Shown: positions 33,164 to 45,310, numbered from the stretch's first letter. The stretch is 64,000 nucleotides of DNA from Xiphophorus maculatus (GCF_002775205.1 NC_036453.1:14631594-14695593); one strand, 5' to 3'. Notes: generated by a model not told the origin, from the sequence alone. Made by a program: numbers and translations.

Positions 33164-36100
33164 GTTTTGAAACAATGGGTTTGAGTTTTGCTACTTTGGT
33201 GTAATTAGAGACAATATTGAATTTAAGAAAAAAAAAAGTCTAATTAGACATCTCACAACCCACTGCAGTAGCTCCTCAGAGATCGTGACTCTCCCAGGGA
33301 AAAACTCTGGTTTGTTGCTCTGTTTTTTCCACTGGATTCTCTGGCAGCAAAGAGAGAATCTTGCATAAAAGCCCATGTGGCTCATTAAGACACATTAAAT
33401 ATTTAAGCTATTGATTCCCTTGTGTCCTTTCTAAGTATCACCAAAGATATCAGCTTTTTTTGCTTAATTAATCCTAATGGAAATGATGTAATGTGTATCT
33501 CTAAACACAATTATGGAAGTTTATGAAGTTCAAATTACCTCATAGAAAATCTTACAATGAAATGTTTGTTTAAAAGTTTACAAAGTTTTGTTACGACCTC
33601 AAAAAAATAACTCCACAGTGTTTCAGACTCAGGGCCAACAAAGCAAGCGGTATAAAATCAGCAGCTACTGTGAACCATTATTAAATCAGAAGTATTCAGG
33701 TTTGTGTTCATCTGTAATGAGATGACTATAAATCAGTTTCCATACGTTCTAAGTCCATCATTCTGCAATGAAAAAATATTAACTGGGAAACATTATTTAT
33801 ATATTAAAAGTATTATTTACCCAGTTATTTTTAAGGGTTTTATAATGCAGTTTTAATTTATTGCCAAGAAAAGTTAAAAACAAAAAAATCATGGAAAAAA
33901 ACAAAACAATTTAAGTTTCAAGTTAATCTTTGGATCATTTAGCAAGATAGTAATAGAGAAAACTTCATTACCAAGCACCACAATAAGATATTTTGTGGTT
34001 GGTCATGAAGTTTTATTAGCCCTCTGGAAGGATTTCAGCCGACTGCTTGGCTACATGAAGCTCAAATTTCCAAAGGTTTTTCTGTAGGTCTGAGGTTTGC
34101 AGGTTGCATCAACCTGTCCATGATCTTGTTTTTGGCCACTTATTTATGTTTTGGATCACTCTTATGCAGGAGGACCCATAAATGACTCATCGTCAATGTT
34201 GTGGACAACAGAGGGTTTTGCAATAAATTATCAATGTACACTTTGTAGTTTAGTTGTCTAATCCTCTACTCCGAAATGAAAAACATCCAAATGCATGTTT
34301 ACATCACTGTGGTTGAGTTCAGATCAGACCGGGATTCATATCATAGTCAAAATTTGGTAGTTCAGCTTGGTACCACAGAGCTCAATTTTTGTCCCATCTG
34401 GCTGCAGCGCTATCATCCGAGCCATCTGAGTCATTTAGTCGTAGACCGGGCTGTAGAACTGTTTTCTGTAGTAGATGTCTGCAAGATTTTAGCTTATTAC
34501 AGTGTAGTGTGTCACTAATGGTGATACTGCCCTATGCATTTCTTTTAAGTGAGCATACTTAAGTAGGGAATAACATTTTTTCCACACACTAGGACAATTG
34601 CCTATACTCCTAGAATTGGACCTCCTCTGGAGGTTCTCACCAGACTGTGCAATGGATGTAAAAAAAAATAACATACCCAAAGCAAGCAGACTCAACAGGC
34701 CTCATTCAGCATGGGAAAAGTTGCAGTTTATGACAGAGTTAAGGAAATAAGAACAAGTGTGGTTTGTTTAGAATAGAAATACTCTTCTCTCTAAAAATAA
34801 CATGGCAGCAAACCTATGTTTGATAAGTTGTTTTTGAATAAACCAAAACATTTTTGGAACAAGGCCCTTTAGAGATGATAGCAGATATGTTTGGCTCTGG
34901 AGGATAGCATTCCATGTTTGGAATAAACCAAGAGGGTCAGAGCGTTAGCAGCATGTGCACAACCATGATTGACAGCATTAAGACACTCCTTGTATCTCTG
35001 TTTCAGATCGAGTGTGGTATTTCTGCAGTTATCACTTTGAGCTCTTCTGCCTTCTTCTGGTGCTCAAGTTTTTTCATAGATTGTCGCACTAGTACCTCTG
35101 AATGTCTAATGAACATTTCTTACTATTTTACACACAAACAAAACAATTTTACCTTATTTTGTTTTTCTTTTGTTTCCAAGGGTTACCTGTGATTTTTTTT
35201 TAATGTATTAGAAAAATTTGGGATCAAATGGGTTACGAGAGATGCGGTCAAATGATGCTGCAAACCTATTAACTTGCAGCTTGTCTTAAGCCTTAAAACT
35301 GAGTAGGGATGATTACTTCATACTGATTCTACCTTCAATCAGGCTGCGTTGCAGCTTGTTTTATTTTAGATCTATCCAAAGACAGATTATTTAAACATTA
35401 GAATATTCCTTCCTGTAATATTTTCAAAAGCGGAAAAAAAGTCAGAGGCTCTACTAAACTTTTTGTTATTGTGGAAATATTGTTTGATTAAATGTTCCTG
35501 CAGCGTGACAGAAAAACCCCATGTGAGGCCAGGCCTCCTGAGAAGTCATTAAGCCGTATTAAAAATTCAGGCCATTAATGACTGTAAATATTGACACAAT
35601 AAATTATTCCCATGGGTGTTTAATATTTCTAATGATGTGTGGACGAAAGGCACTTCTATGTGGAAAAACTATAGGAAACTGACAAAAATAAGTTACTCAA
35701 TACAGTACTGACTAAATACTTTTTAAACAACTGCATTTTGTCAAATAGTTTATTTTACTTTTTAAGTAAAAATGTATGTGGCTCAGCATAAGTTCTTTTA
35801 AGTAATCATGTGATATTCGGTTCTGCATGTCTAAGTAATTTTTGGCTTTGTTTGAGAGTGTGGAATAAATCAGCTGCCTTTATGTTTGATCATGAAACCA
35901 TGTTACTTGTGTGGATTGTTTTCAAAAGAAATGTTCGCATGTTGAGATAATATTTTCATTCCTATAAAACAAAGTGACAGATGAAATAAATCACTTTATT
36001 TCATTAGCTACCTCAACCCTCAGGAAACATGTTTTAAAGAAACTTTCTACCCCACCGCCATCATGTTTCCAACTTCCTCTAACAGATTCCAGTGGAACTG

Positions 36101-37959
36101 AAATTTAAAATGAAATATTAACCAAAAGATCTCAACCTATGTCTAGTCTGAGGAAAAATAACACCCCACAACACTATTGGTCTTCTTACTCCCTTGTGCT
36201 GAAATAATCATCTGCGAGTCTCTGACACTGGCCTTTCAGCTGTGAGACGTCTTGGTTGTTTCTTGCATGTTCAGCCTATTTCAGTTCACCCCACAACATG
36301 TCAATGAAATCACAAACTGGACTGGTTCTTGACTAAGCCCACAACATTCCACTTCCTGATTCTCAGCCAATGCTTGTTGGATTTCCTGGTATGTTATGGA
36401 TTACTGCCATGTTCCAGGGTGCAGTTCTGGTTCAGCCCAAATCTTTTACCGAAGGTCCCACATTTTCCACAGTCACACTCTGATAAATGTTAGTAGTGGA
36501 CACAACAATGGTGAGGGGCTAGATCACGTTGCAGCAAAACGTGTCACTTCATCCATGTTTCACATTTTGTATAAGTTTCTCTTGAAAACTGTCTTTGGTT
36601 TATCCCAAACATTTCTTCTATTCTAGTGCTTAATTTATTCGACTTACACTCCTCTGTCCAGACATTATTTCCAAAGTCCTGGTTCTCTGGCAAACTGCTC
36701 TCCTTTATGTTTTTTTTAGAGATCAAAGGCCTTACATGGAGTCTTTTTCTGATAGTACCAACATACGCTTTCATTTCAACAGTAGCAAGAACCAACTTCA
36801 GATGTGACTATGACAATTTCAGACTTTGGGGACATTTTAGAATATATTAGAAAATAAATGTCCTTTACTAGCCCCCGCAGTGGGGAATTTCAGGTGCATC
36901 AGCAGCAAAGTGACAGGTGGTTGATGCATGTAGGTTCACAAAGGGACAAAAATATAGCATGTGCAAAATAATTAAAAAAAGCATACTGTACGGTTCAAAG
37001 GAGTGTGTAACTAAGAACACATTTTTTAAAATGTCAAATTTGTGCATATTATCCATAAAAAAACCAACTGTTTACAATAAATGAGAAAAAAAAGTGTGCG
37101 AACAACAGAGATGTGGAAATCCCAGCACACATCTTAATTTGAAATTAGTTTGTTGGGAGCAGTGATGGTTTTAGAGTTTAGCAGCTGTTAACTCGCCCTT
37201 CTGTTCAATACTTGATTCAAGGATAACAAGATCAATTATTTACACCTGTTAGGGGAGTTGTAGCATATTGTCTACTTAATATGGCTCAGTGGAACGTCCT
37301 TGATCTTATGTATGAACAGATGTTGATCGTTTTTTTGTATGAAAATATTTCTCCTTAGCAAATTAAAAAAACACATGGCACCATGTGTATTTAAGAAAAA
37401 GAAATAATTAAACAAATGAAAAGATGTTTCAAAGCAACGGGAGATCTGTTACATCTCCTTATAATTTCAATATAAGTTTTGCTTCCCAGTGTCATTTTCC
37501 AATTATGGAAAGGAGGCATGTGCAGAGTTTCCATAATGCCCAAAAGGTCTAAGGTGAAAAAAGGTTTCCACAAACCCCAATCTTTCCATCTTCATACTAT
37601 ACTTGAGCACCAGTGTCTTAATGCAAACACTGATGCTTTCTCAAAATTGTCTTAATGTTAAAGCTTGGTAGACAAAGAGTACTCCATATCTAACTGAATG
37701 CATTTTGTGCCAAATTTGAATGTTTTCAATTGGGTCTTAATCTGATTACATTTATGTAATTAGATTACATAAATGTAATCAGATTTAGACTGCATTTGAT
37801 TACGTTATTCTGGCTGTGAATTTGCTCTTTACAAAAATGATGTATTCTGCATATACGGTGGTGCTTCAAATTATTCACTTGAATTAAATGAATAGCAAAA
37901 TCAAGAAATAAAACATGAGCTCTGATGCATAACTGGGATTATGTCATTCATTAGTAAAC

Positions 37960-38211
37960 AACGCTAACATGTGATGTGTCATGTGAACACTTATAGAGAG
38001 CAGAACTTGTCATTTCCACTGGAGTAAAGAAAAGTCAGATAGCAGACTGTGACATTAAGCTGAGTTCTGCACAGGTGAATGATCTTTGTATGATTTTATG
38101 GATTTTTCTACCTGCCATTCTTGTTTAATGTTTACATTTAACTTCAATGTCTACCTGAATGTATGTTTTAACCAACAGGTGAAATACAACTGGTTTTAGG
38201 AACTCTTCAGC
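37960..38211 (+). promoter_or_regulatory. Likely upstream region of OR-5
   Basis: Contains ACATGTGATGTGTCATGTGA at about 37968 and AGCAGAACTTGTCA near 37999; AGCAGAACCTGTCA recurs upstream of OR-10 near 56191. TTTTAG at 38194-38199, 13 bases before the ATG, could be a splice acceptor after a non-coding first exon. No other support. Confidence 0.35.
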
Positions 38212-39162
38212 ATGTTAAATGTGTCACAGTCTGAGTCTAACATGACAACAGCAAGTCAGAACCAGGATCTGTTGAGGATAGTACTAATTTCCACCCTGTC
38301 TACAGTTCCATCATTTGTTTTTCTCTACATTAATGGGACCATTCTGTTCACGCTGAGGAGTAAACCTGTGTTTCGTGACACCTGTCGTTACATTCTACTC
38401 TACAACCTTCTTCTGGCAGACACTGTCCAGCTGGCGCAGAGTCAAGTGCAGTTCTTACTGTCGGTGTGCAGAGTCAAACTGGCTTATTCTCTGTGTACTG
38501 TTCTTAGCATGCTTGCCAATCTTACGACTGGGATTTCTCCCCTCACACTGGTGGTAATGCCATTAGAGAGATATGTGGCTGTGTGCTACCCACTGAGGCA
38601 CTCTTCCATCATCACCGTCAGAAACACAACTGTAGTAATCATTGCAATTTGGGCCGTCAGTTCACTGAACAATCTCACTCGTGTTCTGTTGTTTCTAAAG
38701 TTTTCATTAGAAAAAATAGAGAGTTGGCAAATAGAAGACGTTTGTTCTCGTATAGCTTTGGTGCTTGGTGCTGTAACTGCAGAATATGACAGGGCCTATA
38801 TATGTGTTGTGTTTGTATCAGCTGGTGTTGCTACAACTTTCTCCTATGTTAGTGTCATTATAGCAGCCAGGTCAGCCTCCACAGATAAAGCTTTAGCTCA
38901 TAAGGCCCGTAACACCCTGCTGCTGCACCTGGTTCAACTTGGCCTGAGTCTTTCCTCAACTATTAATAACCCACTCATTATAGCTCTTTCAAAAATTCTA
39001 ACAACAGTGGCATTTTTATGGGTTCAGAATGTTTTTTATGTTTGTTTTATTATCTTCCCCAGATGTTTGAGTTCTCTGATCTACGGGCTAAGAGATCAGA
39101 CCATCAGACCTGTTCTTTTGTATTATCTGTGTTGTCGACTGAAAGTTAAAATCAGTGGCTAG
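38212..39162 (+). CDS. Odorant receptor 131-2-like GPCR (OR-5), near twin of OR-10
   Basis: 316 residues, MLNVSQSESN start, NVS and NMT glycosylation sites. Loop 1 is ILFTLRSKPVFRDTCRY. Cys95 starts TM3 and Cys178 (EDVCSR) is in the second extracellular loop. LERYVAVCYPLRH holds ERY at 119-121, and the protein ends LSSLIYGLRDQTIRP plus a short KVKISG tail. It is identical to OR-10 at 56413 except residue 252: Asn here (AAT at 38965-38967), Tyr there (TAC). Tyr is also found at this position in the other + strand receptors, so Asn is the derived state. The shared block extends only from 38194 to 39169. The frame is open and looks functional. Confidence 0.93.
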   Translation: MLNVSQSESNMTTASQNQDLLRIVLISTLSTVPSFVFLYINGTILFTLRSKPVFRDTCRYILLYNLLLADTVQLAQSQVQFLLSVCRVKLAYSLCTVLSMLANLTTGISPLTLVVMPLERYVAVCYPLRHSSIITVRNTTVVIIAIWAVSSLNNLTRVLLFLKFSLEKIESWQIEDVCSRIALVLGAVTAEYDRAYICVVFVSAGVATTFSYVSVIIAARSASTDKALAHKARNTLLLHLVQLGLSLSSTINNPLIIALSKILTTVAFLWVQNVFYVCFIIFPRCLSSLIYGLRDQTIRPVLLYYLCCRLKVKISG

Positions 39163-41463
39163 TAGTTTTCGAAACATTTATGTCTTTCTGGATTCTGGAC
39201 GCACAAGGTCCAGAATCCACTTGGACAATGGGTTTGTTGCCGTCAAAGGAAAACGGGGCAGTTCACCACCAGATATGTCTTCTACAACCCAAAACAATAC
39301 ATTGGCAGGTTAAAAAGAAACTTTCAGAGTTATGTCTGGAACAAAGATGTTTTCTATTTATATTTTCCCTTATAAATATTTTCATCTTAAGTTTTCAAAA
39401 AAATAAGAATAAGGTTCAAAATTGAAAATAAAATTGACAGGCAATATACAGTAGAAGTACCTGTCATGTTCACGAACACCATGATCTCCATTGTGACAAT
39501 ATCTTTGCTTTAAGTGAAAGTTGTGTGATGTTACTTTAAAATCTAACTCAAACACAAGAATATTTCTTTTTCATATATATCAGTTACTTAATGTAACACC
39601 TGAACTTTAAATTGTTTTTTTTTTCAAATTATTTTGAATGAAACAGCTGTATAAATAAAATATGAATCTTGCTAACTATCAGTAACAGTTTTGCCTTAAT
39701 ATACTAGCTTAAGATATTTACAAAGAAGACCTTAACAGAATGTGATCTAATAATTTTACTTTAGAAAGAAAATACAAAGTGAAAGGCCTAATTAACATTC
39801 CCCTGAGATCGGTGTGCAGTTTGTTCTTTTTCCAAACAAATAATTGTGAATTCCTTGTTTTAAAACTAAAGCAAACAAATGTCAATAGCAAAAACAGAGA
39901 AGACAAGTCAAATCTAAGACAAGTTTTATATTTTTATACTATTGGGGACCAAGCAGGACCAGAAATCATGATGACAACTTTAGGCAAATTATGTTTCCAC
40001 TTAGTACTTAAACACCCCAAATCTCACCATGATATGTCTGAGGGAGTTAACGTTAAGAATGAGTTGGGTAAAGCTTTATGACACTGGAGTCTCCATGTCA
40101 CAACTAATGTTGTGAACAAACTCTTTTTTTGGTGACTTCTGTCATTTCCAATGTCGCTACATATTAAAACAATTGCATGTTTTTACTTTGGATTAGGACA
40201 GCTGAGCCAAAAATCAAATTCTATGGTTTTTAGTTTATTTATTTAGGTTTTGAAAACAAAAAAAACCCAAAATAACACAGTTATTTCTTTCTTTTTGTGA
40301 TTCTGTTTGGAAATGGAGAAACTAAAGAACAAACCATACAAAGATTCTCAAACTAAAGTAATTTGGTCTTTAGGCGGATGAGTGACCATCCTAGAGAAAT
40401 TTGTTCAATGTGTAAATAGAATTCAAAATTGCTTTACAATGCAGCTGTCACTTTTGAATAGTGAAAGCTGCATTTGATGATTTGAATAGTATTTTTGCTG
40501 TGCTACCTTTACCTGAGCTGCTGCTATGTCTTTAATGTTCATCTCATCACTGTTTCTACTCTGTGTTTTCATGAAAATGTTATCAACGTTGTCTCTTGAA
40601 AGATAAATAAAAACCTGCTCACTTCATTATCTGGCAAATTATGTTTATTGTGATCTATGATGTGGCCTAAGAATATCAAATTATCAATCACAACACATTT
40701 TTGTATTTTTGAGGACTTTTTATATCTCTTGAAAATTGTTTTTATTTGGTAAAAGAAAGATGATCAAATGAGGTTTTAATTGAAATTATTAAAAAAGGTA
40801 AAACTGACAAAAGCATAAGGAAATCAAATCATCAATGTTTATAATTTTTATACTTGATGGTTTTTTTTATACCTCTTGATGATTACCAACACATGTTCTT
40901 GTTTGGTTAAAAAAAAAATCAATGCATAAAAATAAAGTTATCGTCTTAGTAAATTATTTATCCATATTTAAGTATTTAAAATTATTTCCACAAGAGTATT
41001 TGAACCTTTATGTAATTGATTCCCTATTTGTTAAGCATTGCTTGGCCTTTTGTCAAGTTTTATTTCATTAAATTTGACCGTTATTGGTGATGCAATTAGG
41101 TCATTCTTATTGTAGAGTAATTGTTACATCCTTACCATCAGAAAGTCTTTTTTTTCTTTTGAACAACTTTTTTGATAGAGCTTTTTGTTATTTCAAAAGC
41201 CACACCAATTTCATCCATTCAAGGCTCAATAAGAAAGTAACTAAATACAATAAGCATTGGACTTTTTGACTTCTTATTATAAAAAACACGCAAGTCCAAA
41301 AACAAATGGTGTTTGATGGCATCCATCAGAAATGTGCTTGCTGGTTGAACTGTGCATAGAACATCTAGAAGCCATGTTTATATTGACATAGTTTCTTTGG
41401 TTCTTTTTCATCCATCTTTTTTCTCACTCTATTGTTTGCATTCTGTACTGAGATGCTGCATTC

Positions 41464-41640
41464 CTTAAAGGGGCAGTATTATGTAAAAATGACTTTTTTG
41501 AGCTTACATCAAAAAAGAATGCAACATATTTGGAGTGTTGCTTTGATACCTTGATGCATGTTTGAGGAACCCGGAACCTGCAGGTGCATGGGAACCAGAC
41601 TGTTTCTGCACTGTTTACAATACCTTGTCATTGGTCCTGG
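41464..41640. mobile_element. End of a probable MITE (TTAAAGGGGCAGTATTATG type)
   Basis: It starts CTTAAAGGGGCAGTATTATG and continues GTAAAAATGACTTTTTTGAG. The complement of the terminal motif occurs alone at about 17338-17357. Only one end is visible; the other side runs into a different repeat at about 41650. The TTAA at the terminus would fit a piggyBac-type target, which is inference. Confidence 0.5.
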
Positions 41641-41684
41641 TACAAAACCCAGGTGTTGCCTGTCTGACGAAGTCTGTTCATGCA

Positions 41685-41870
41685 TTCCCATGCTGATGAG
41701 GCAAGCTACTGGATAGTAGACACCACTGCCCTGGGGCACACCAACACACGTGAGACTGCCATGTACTGGCACCACCTGGCAAGGCTGGCAAAGTGTTTTG
41801 CACGAGGACACAATGACAGAGGGAGTGGGGATCGAACCGGCAACCTAAGGTTTGCGGGACAAAGTTCGAC
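41685..41870. repeat. Dispersed repeat shared with 31500-31700
   Basis: Shares AAGCTACTGGATAGTAG and CTGCCCTGGG with the copy at 31.5 kb. It continues with GGGGATCGAACCGGCAACCT, which has a B-box-like or tRNA-like look, but no complete SINE structure is visible. Confidence 0.6.
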
Positions 41871-42132
41871 ACACAAGAAACTCCATACAATACAAATGAG
41901 TAAGATAAGCAGAGCTGACCAACTCTGAGCCAACTCTCCAAACACTATACTCCACACCCCCATGAACCTCAAAATGAATTGTCCCGCATGGCCAACAGCA
42001 CACAAGTATTAAACAAATGACCCAAACACAAATGCTGTAGTCTGGAGGTGACCATAGCCTGGGGCTGGTAACACAGGAAGAAGTGCAGGGCACCCTGCCA
42101 ACTCCACACCTTGAACCCAGACACACCTATCC

Positions 42133-42430
42133 ATGACAGCTGCACCTCATCTGACCAGCCCCCCCCAACCTACCCCACTATACAAACACAATACGTTCCT
42201 GCCACAAAGTGAAGCCACACTACCAAGAACTGAAATCCAAAAATCCAAGCTTATCCAGGAAAATGAAAACACCAGCCTTGGCCTCAATCAACATCCCACT
42301 CCAGCCCAGGACTTGATCAGATGGCCCACTCCTACTCCATGGCTTCCAATCCCAAATGGAAAAACGAGGAATAAGGGCATGGAAAGACCTCAAGTGACCC
42401 AAATGTGGTGATGATGTGTGTTGCATTTCA
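42133..42430. repeat. Dispersed repeat shared with 45080-45310
   Basis: The 3' halves of the two copies align: a CCCACTCCT part, then AATCCC(A/T)AATGG, then AAAGACC, then CAAATGTGG followed by TGTGT and ATTTCAC. The function and family are not known to me. Confidence 0.5.
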
Positions 42431-42488
42431 CTAAACTAAACTCAGCTGTTGGGTTTGATACAAAGCTGGGGAAGTGGAATTACATCAT

Positions 42489-42660
42489 CATGTTACTGGT
42501 CTGATGACATTCTGCCATGTGATGCATCAGGTGAGGATAAAATGAGTGCAGAGGACATAAATCAAAAGTGAGACAAAGGAAACTCTGTAGACAAGCTCTG
42601 CCCATATGGAAACTGGCTCCTAGTGGAGGGGTACCTACATAGCTGAAGGCTTCTTTAAGG
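42489..42660 (+). promoter_or_regulatory. Promoter-like module upstream of OR-6
   Basis: CATGTTACTGGTCTGATGAC, then CCATGTGATGCATCAGGTGA, a TATA-like ACATAAATC at about 42557, then GAAACTCTGTAGACAAGCTC. The same order is repeated upstream of OR-7 and OR-8, and in weaker form upstream of OR-9, OR-11 and the right edge. The likely transcription start is about 30 bases after the TATA-like box. Inferred from paralogue conservation only. Confidence 0.45.
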
Positions 42661-42762
42661 GGAAAGAAAATAAACAGGAATGGTTTTTAAAACCTATTAG
42701 AATCTAAATTTTTTTAAGAAATGTGACATCAAAATGTAATTTTTTTTAAATTATGCTGCAAA

Positions 42763-43722
42763 ATGTCTTTTGTCTCTCAGTCTCAATCTAACGTTTCTAT
42801 TGAGTTTGATGATGTTGGGTTACTAGAAAGAATGATCACATTCGCTCTGTCCACAATCCCATGCTGTGTGTTTCTCTTCATTAATGGAACCATTTTGTTC
42901 ACTCTGAGGAGTAAATCTGTTTTTCGTGACACCTGTAGATATATTCTGTTGTTTAACCTCCTTCTTGCAGATACTGCACAGTTAGTAGTATCTCAGGTTC
43001 TGTTTCTACTTTCTGTTTGTAGAATTACACTAACATATCCTGTTTGTGGCATGCTAACTGTTTTAGGTATTCTCACAAATGTAATCTCTCCTCTAACGCT
43101 GATGGTGATGTCTCTGGAGCGGTGTGTAGCTGTGTGCCTCCCGTTGAGACATGTTATGATTGTCACCATCAGAAACACAAGACTGGCAATTATTGCAGTT
43201 TGGACTTTGAGTTCATTACATAATATATTCCGTGGTATTTTGCTATTAGATTTTTCTTTTGAAGACCTAGGTAGTCTACAAATGAAAGAGATATGCTCTG
43301 ATCACATAATGCAGCTTGGATCCAGGTCTAAAGTTTATGATATTGCTTTCACTGGTATCCTTTTTGCTTCAGCAGCCATTGTAGTCATTTCTTCCTATGT
43401 TGGTGTAATAATAGCAGCCAGGTCAGCATCTACAGGGAAAGCTTCAGCTCTGAAGGCTCGTAATACATTGATGCTACATTTGGTGCAATTATGCCTCAGT
43501 TTGTCTTCAACTATTTACAACCCAATGCTTATAGCTCTTATAAAAATTGTTCAAAGTGAATGGTTTCAACGATTACATAGATTTCTGTATATATTAATGA
43601 TTATATTCCCCAGATGCTTGAGTTCTTTAATTTATGGCCTTAGAGATCAAACTATCAGACCTATTCTTCTGGTCCATCTAGGTTGCCAACTAAAACATAA
43701 AACTGTTGCATTCAGTGGTTGA
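42763..43722 (+). CDS. Odorant receptor 131-2-like GPCR (OR-6)
   Basis: 319 residues, start MSFVSQSQSN. The N-terminus has NVS for glycosylation. Loop 1 is ILFTLRSKSVFRDTCRY. The DRY counterpart is ERC (LERCVAVCLPLRH), shared with OR-7, OR-8 and OR-9 only. The second extracellular loop has Cys in KEICSD, and TM7 has LSSLIYGLRDQTIRP. Its TM2-TM3 region (VVSQ, VLGILTN) and TM6-7 loop (QSEWFQRL) are unique among the four. From the third intracellular loop to the 3' flank it is almost identical to OR-9. Intact single exon. Confidence 0.94.
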   Translation: MSFVSQSQSNVSIEFDDVGLLERMITFALSTIPCCVFLFINGTILFTLRSKSVFRDTCRYILLFNLLLADTAQLVVSQVLFLLSVCRITLTYPVCGMLTVLGILTNVISPLTLMVMSLERCVAVCLPLRHVMIVTIRNTRLAIIAVWTLSSLHNIFRGILLLDFSFEDLGSLQMKEICSDHIMQLGSRSKVYDIAFTGILFASAAIVVISSYVGVIIAARSASTGKASALKARNTLMLHLVQLCLSLSSTIYNPMLIALIKIVQSEWFQRLHRFLYILMIIFPRCLSSLIYGLRDQTIRPILLVHLGCQLKHKTVAFSG

Positions 43723-44477
43723 AAGTTCAGCTTCTGTCAAACTCTTCATGACTGTGAAAGAAAACTAAGACAGTTACAGTCATCAGCTTTATTGGTGTCT
43801 TAGAGTGAAAATTGTGTTAAAATATAATTTTTTTAAATCACTGAAAATTATAATGCAATGTTTTACTGTTTAGTATAATGCATATAAGCTAGAAGAGCAC
43901 AAATAAGACTGGGATGAATCTAGGAGGCAGCACAAGAATCTGTGGAGGCATAACAATTCAACAGATCATATTTATAAAAGAAGTATGTTGAGACAAATGT
44001 CATCTTGAATTCAAATAAAAAAATGTGGTATACACATTTATGTCTGTAAATGTAACAATAAAAAAGAGAAACATAAATTTTAAAGAAGAGTTTCATCACC
44101 CTTTTATTCTACCAACGTGACGGAGCAGAGGCTTTGTGTATAAAAGTGCACAACTTTCATACTGAAATTCTATGGGAGGGAGAAATTATAAAACTTAGAA
44201 CGATACAAAAAAATGTATTTACAGCTAATAATAATAGATTTGATTTAAGAGGTGCCCTTTATTGCATACAAGATAATCTTTACAAAAAATAAAAACAAAC
44301 TAAAAGCTAAACAATTAAAATACTAACAAAAGAAAATTTAGAGATCATAGTGAAAATGCTTGTTAGAACAGATGTGATTTCAGCCAGAACTTAAAAACAG
44401 CATTGAATGGAGGAAACAATTATTCCACAGTGTGAAGTAATAAAGTTCAACCAAGCCAAAGGCCGCTATGTTGTTTG

Positions 44478-44640
44478 GCACATTTTCACATCACATAAGC
44501 TGCACATTTACAAAACCCACCATGCACAGGGAGAATATGCCAACTCCATGCAGAAAGACCCCATCGAATCCAGGACCTCCTAGCTGCAAGGCAACAGGGC
44601 CACCAACTGTGCAGCCCAATATTACAGCTTAACAGCTTGA
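44478..44640. repeat. Dispersed repeat shared with 63110-63300
   Basis: CACAGGGAGAATATGCCAAC, CATGCAGAAAGACCCC and GCTGCAAGGCAACAG correspond to CACAGGAAGAGCATGCAAAC, AAAGAGCCC and GCTGCAAAGCAACAG at 63187-63270. Common fish interspersed repeat; class unknown. Confidence 0.6.
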
Positions 44641-45079
44641 AATAGGCCCCTGTCTCCTCAACCTTAAAAGATGGAGTCATTTACACCCAATAGGTTTTTT
44701 ACTCTGTGCACGTCTGGCAGGGTTGCACTAACCCTGTATACGCTTTTACAAGGTTTATTTTGTGTGTGGGGTTTTGGAAACTGACGGTACAACCAACCTA
44801 CTTCCCCGATGTCTGAATGTGACATTTGCCTCCTGAGTGTCAAGCTAAGACTGTGGGAGGGTTAAGAAGCTCTCACTCTTTCCAACACTCCACCTTCAAT
44901 ACATCATCACATTCCAGTGATGTTCCACTGGAATGTGCAGTTCCACCAGGTGTTTGCTAATTGCTGCTACTGCTAGTCTGGTGGAGCTGAGCAGGGGAGG
45001 CACAGGGAAAGGGTGCTCTGTGAGGAAGAAGCTTAGCTAGACTCTGCAGCTATAAAGCAGAGCTTTGGGTAAATCCCCC

Positions 45080-45310
45080 CACACCCAATGAACAGTGAAC
45101 CCCACAACAAATGACACAGTGGGCTGACCGGCCAGTCACCACACGCCGGCCGCAGCCATGCCGACCCCTCCCTGCTGGAACCCACTCCTCCTCCAGGTCT
45201 ATAATCCCTAATGGCAAAGAGAGAGCAGGAGTATGGAAAGACCCCAGGCCTCCCTCTGTCAGCTCAAATGTGGCGTTGGTGTGTTTTATATTTCACCAAA
45301 TCAGTATTTC
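45080..45310. repeat. Dispersed repeat shared with 42133-42430
   Basis: See the matching blocks listed for the copy at 42.1 kb. This copy is followed directly by the MITE at 45304. Confidence 0.5.

Larger units (their letters stand above)
30354..38211. other. Gene-free spacer between the two receptor blocks
   Basis: About 7.9 kb between divergent receptor blocks. It holds a (TA)n tract, a Tc1 piece, a LINE piece, a (CA)n tract, a dispersed repeat (31500-31700), an L2-like tail (32455-32560) and an old SINE (32959-33156). From 33.2 to 37.9 kb it is AT-rich with no reading frame that I can support and no receptor pseudogene that I could find by eye. About 37960-38090 is the likely upstream region of OR-5. 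Confidence 0.5.
39163..42762. other. Intergenic region between OR-5 and OR-6
   Basis: 39170-41460 is AT-rich with no gene seen; AATAAA at 39427-39432 may serve OR-5. 41464-42430 is repeat-rich. The promoter-like module of OR-6 begins at about 42489. The small reading frames at 41509-42126 on both strands lie in repeats and are not genes. Confidence 0.5.

Noticed and set aside
36396-36795. Opposed small frames in the spacer as possible genes
   Set aside because: No family resemblance, no start context or signals, length expected by chance in 64 kb.
38212-39162. OR-5 as a retrocopy of OR-10 or the reverse
   Set aside because: No poly(A) tract, no target duplication and no shared UTR; not excluded, but gene conversion or assembly error explains the data more simply.
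41509-42126. Four overlapping Cys-rich frames on the - strand
   Set aside because: They lie in dispersed repeats shared with 31.5 kb and overlap each other in different frames.
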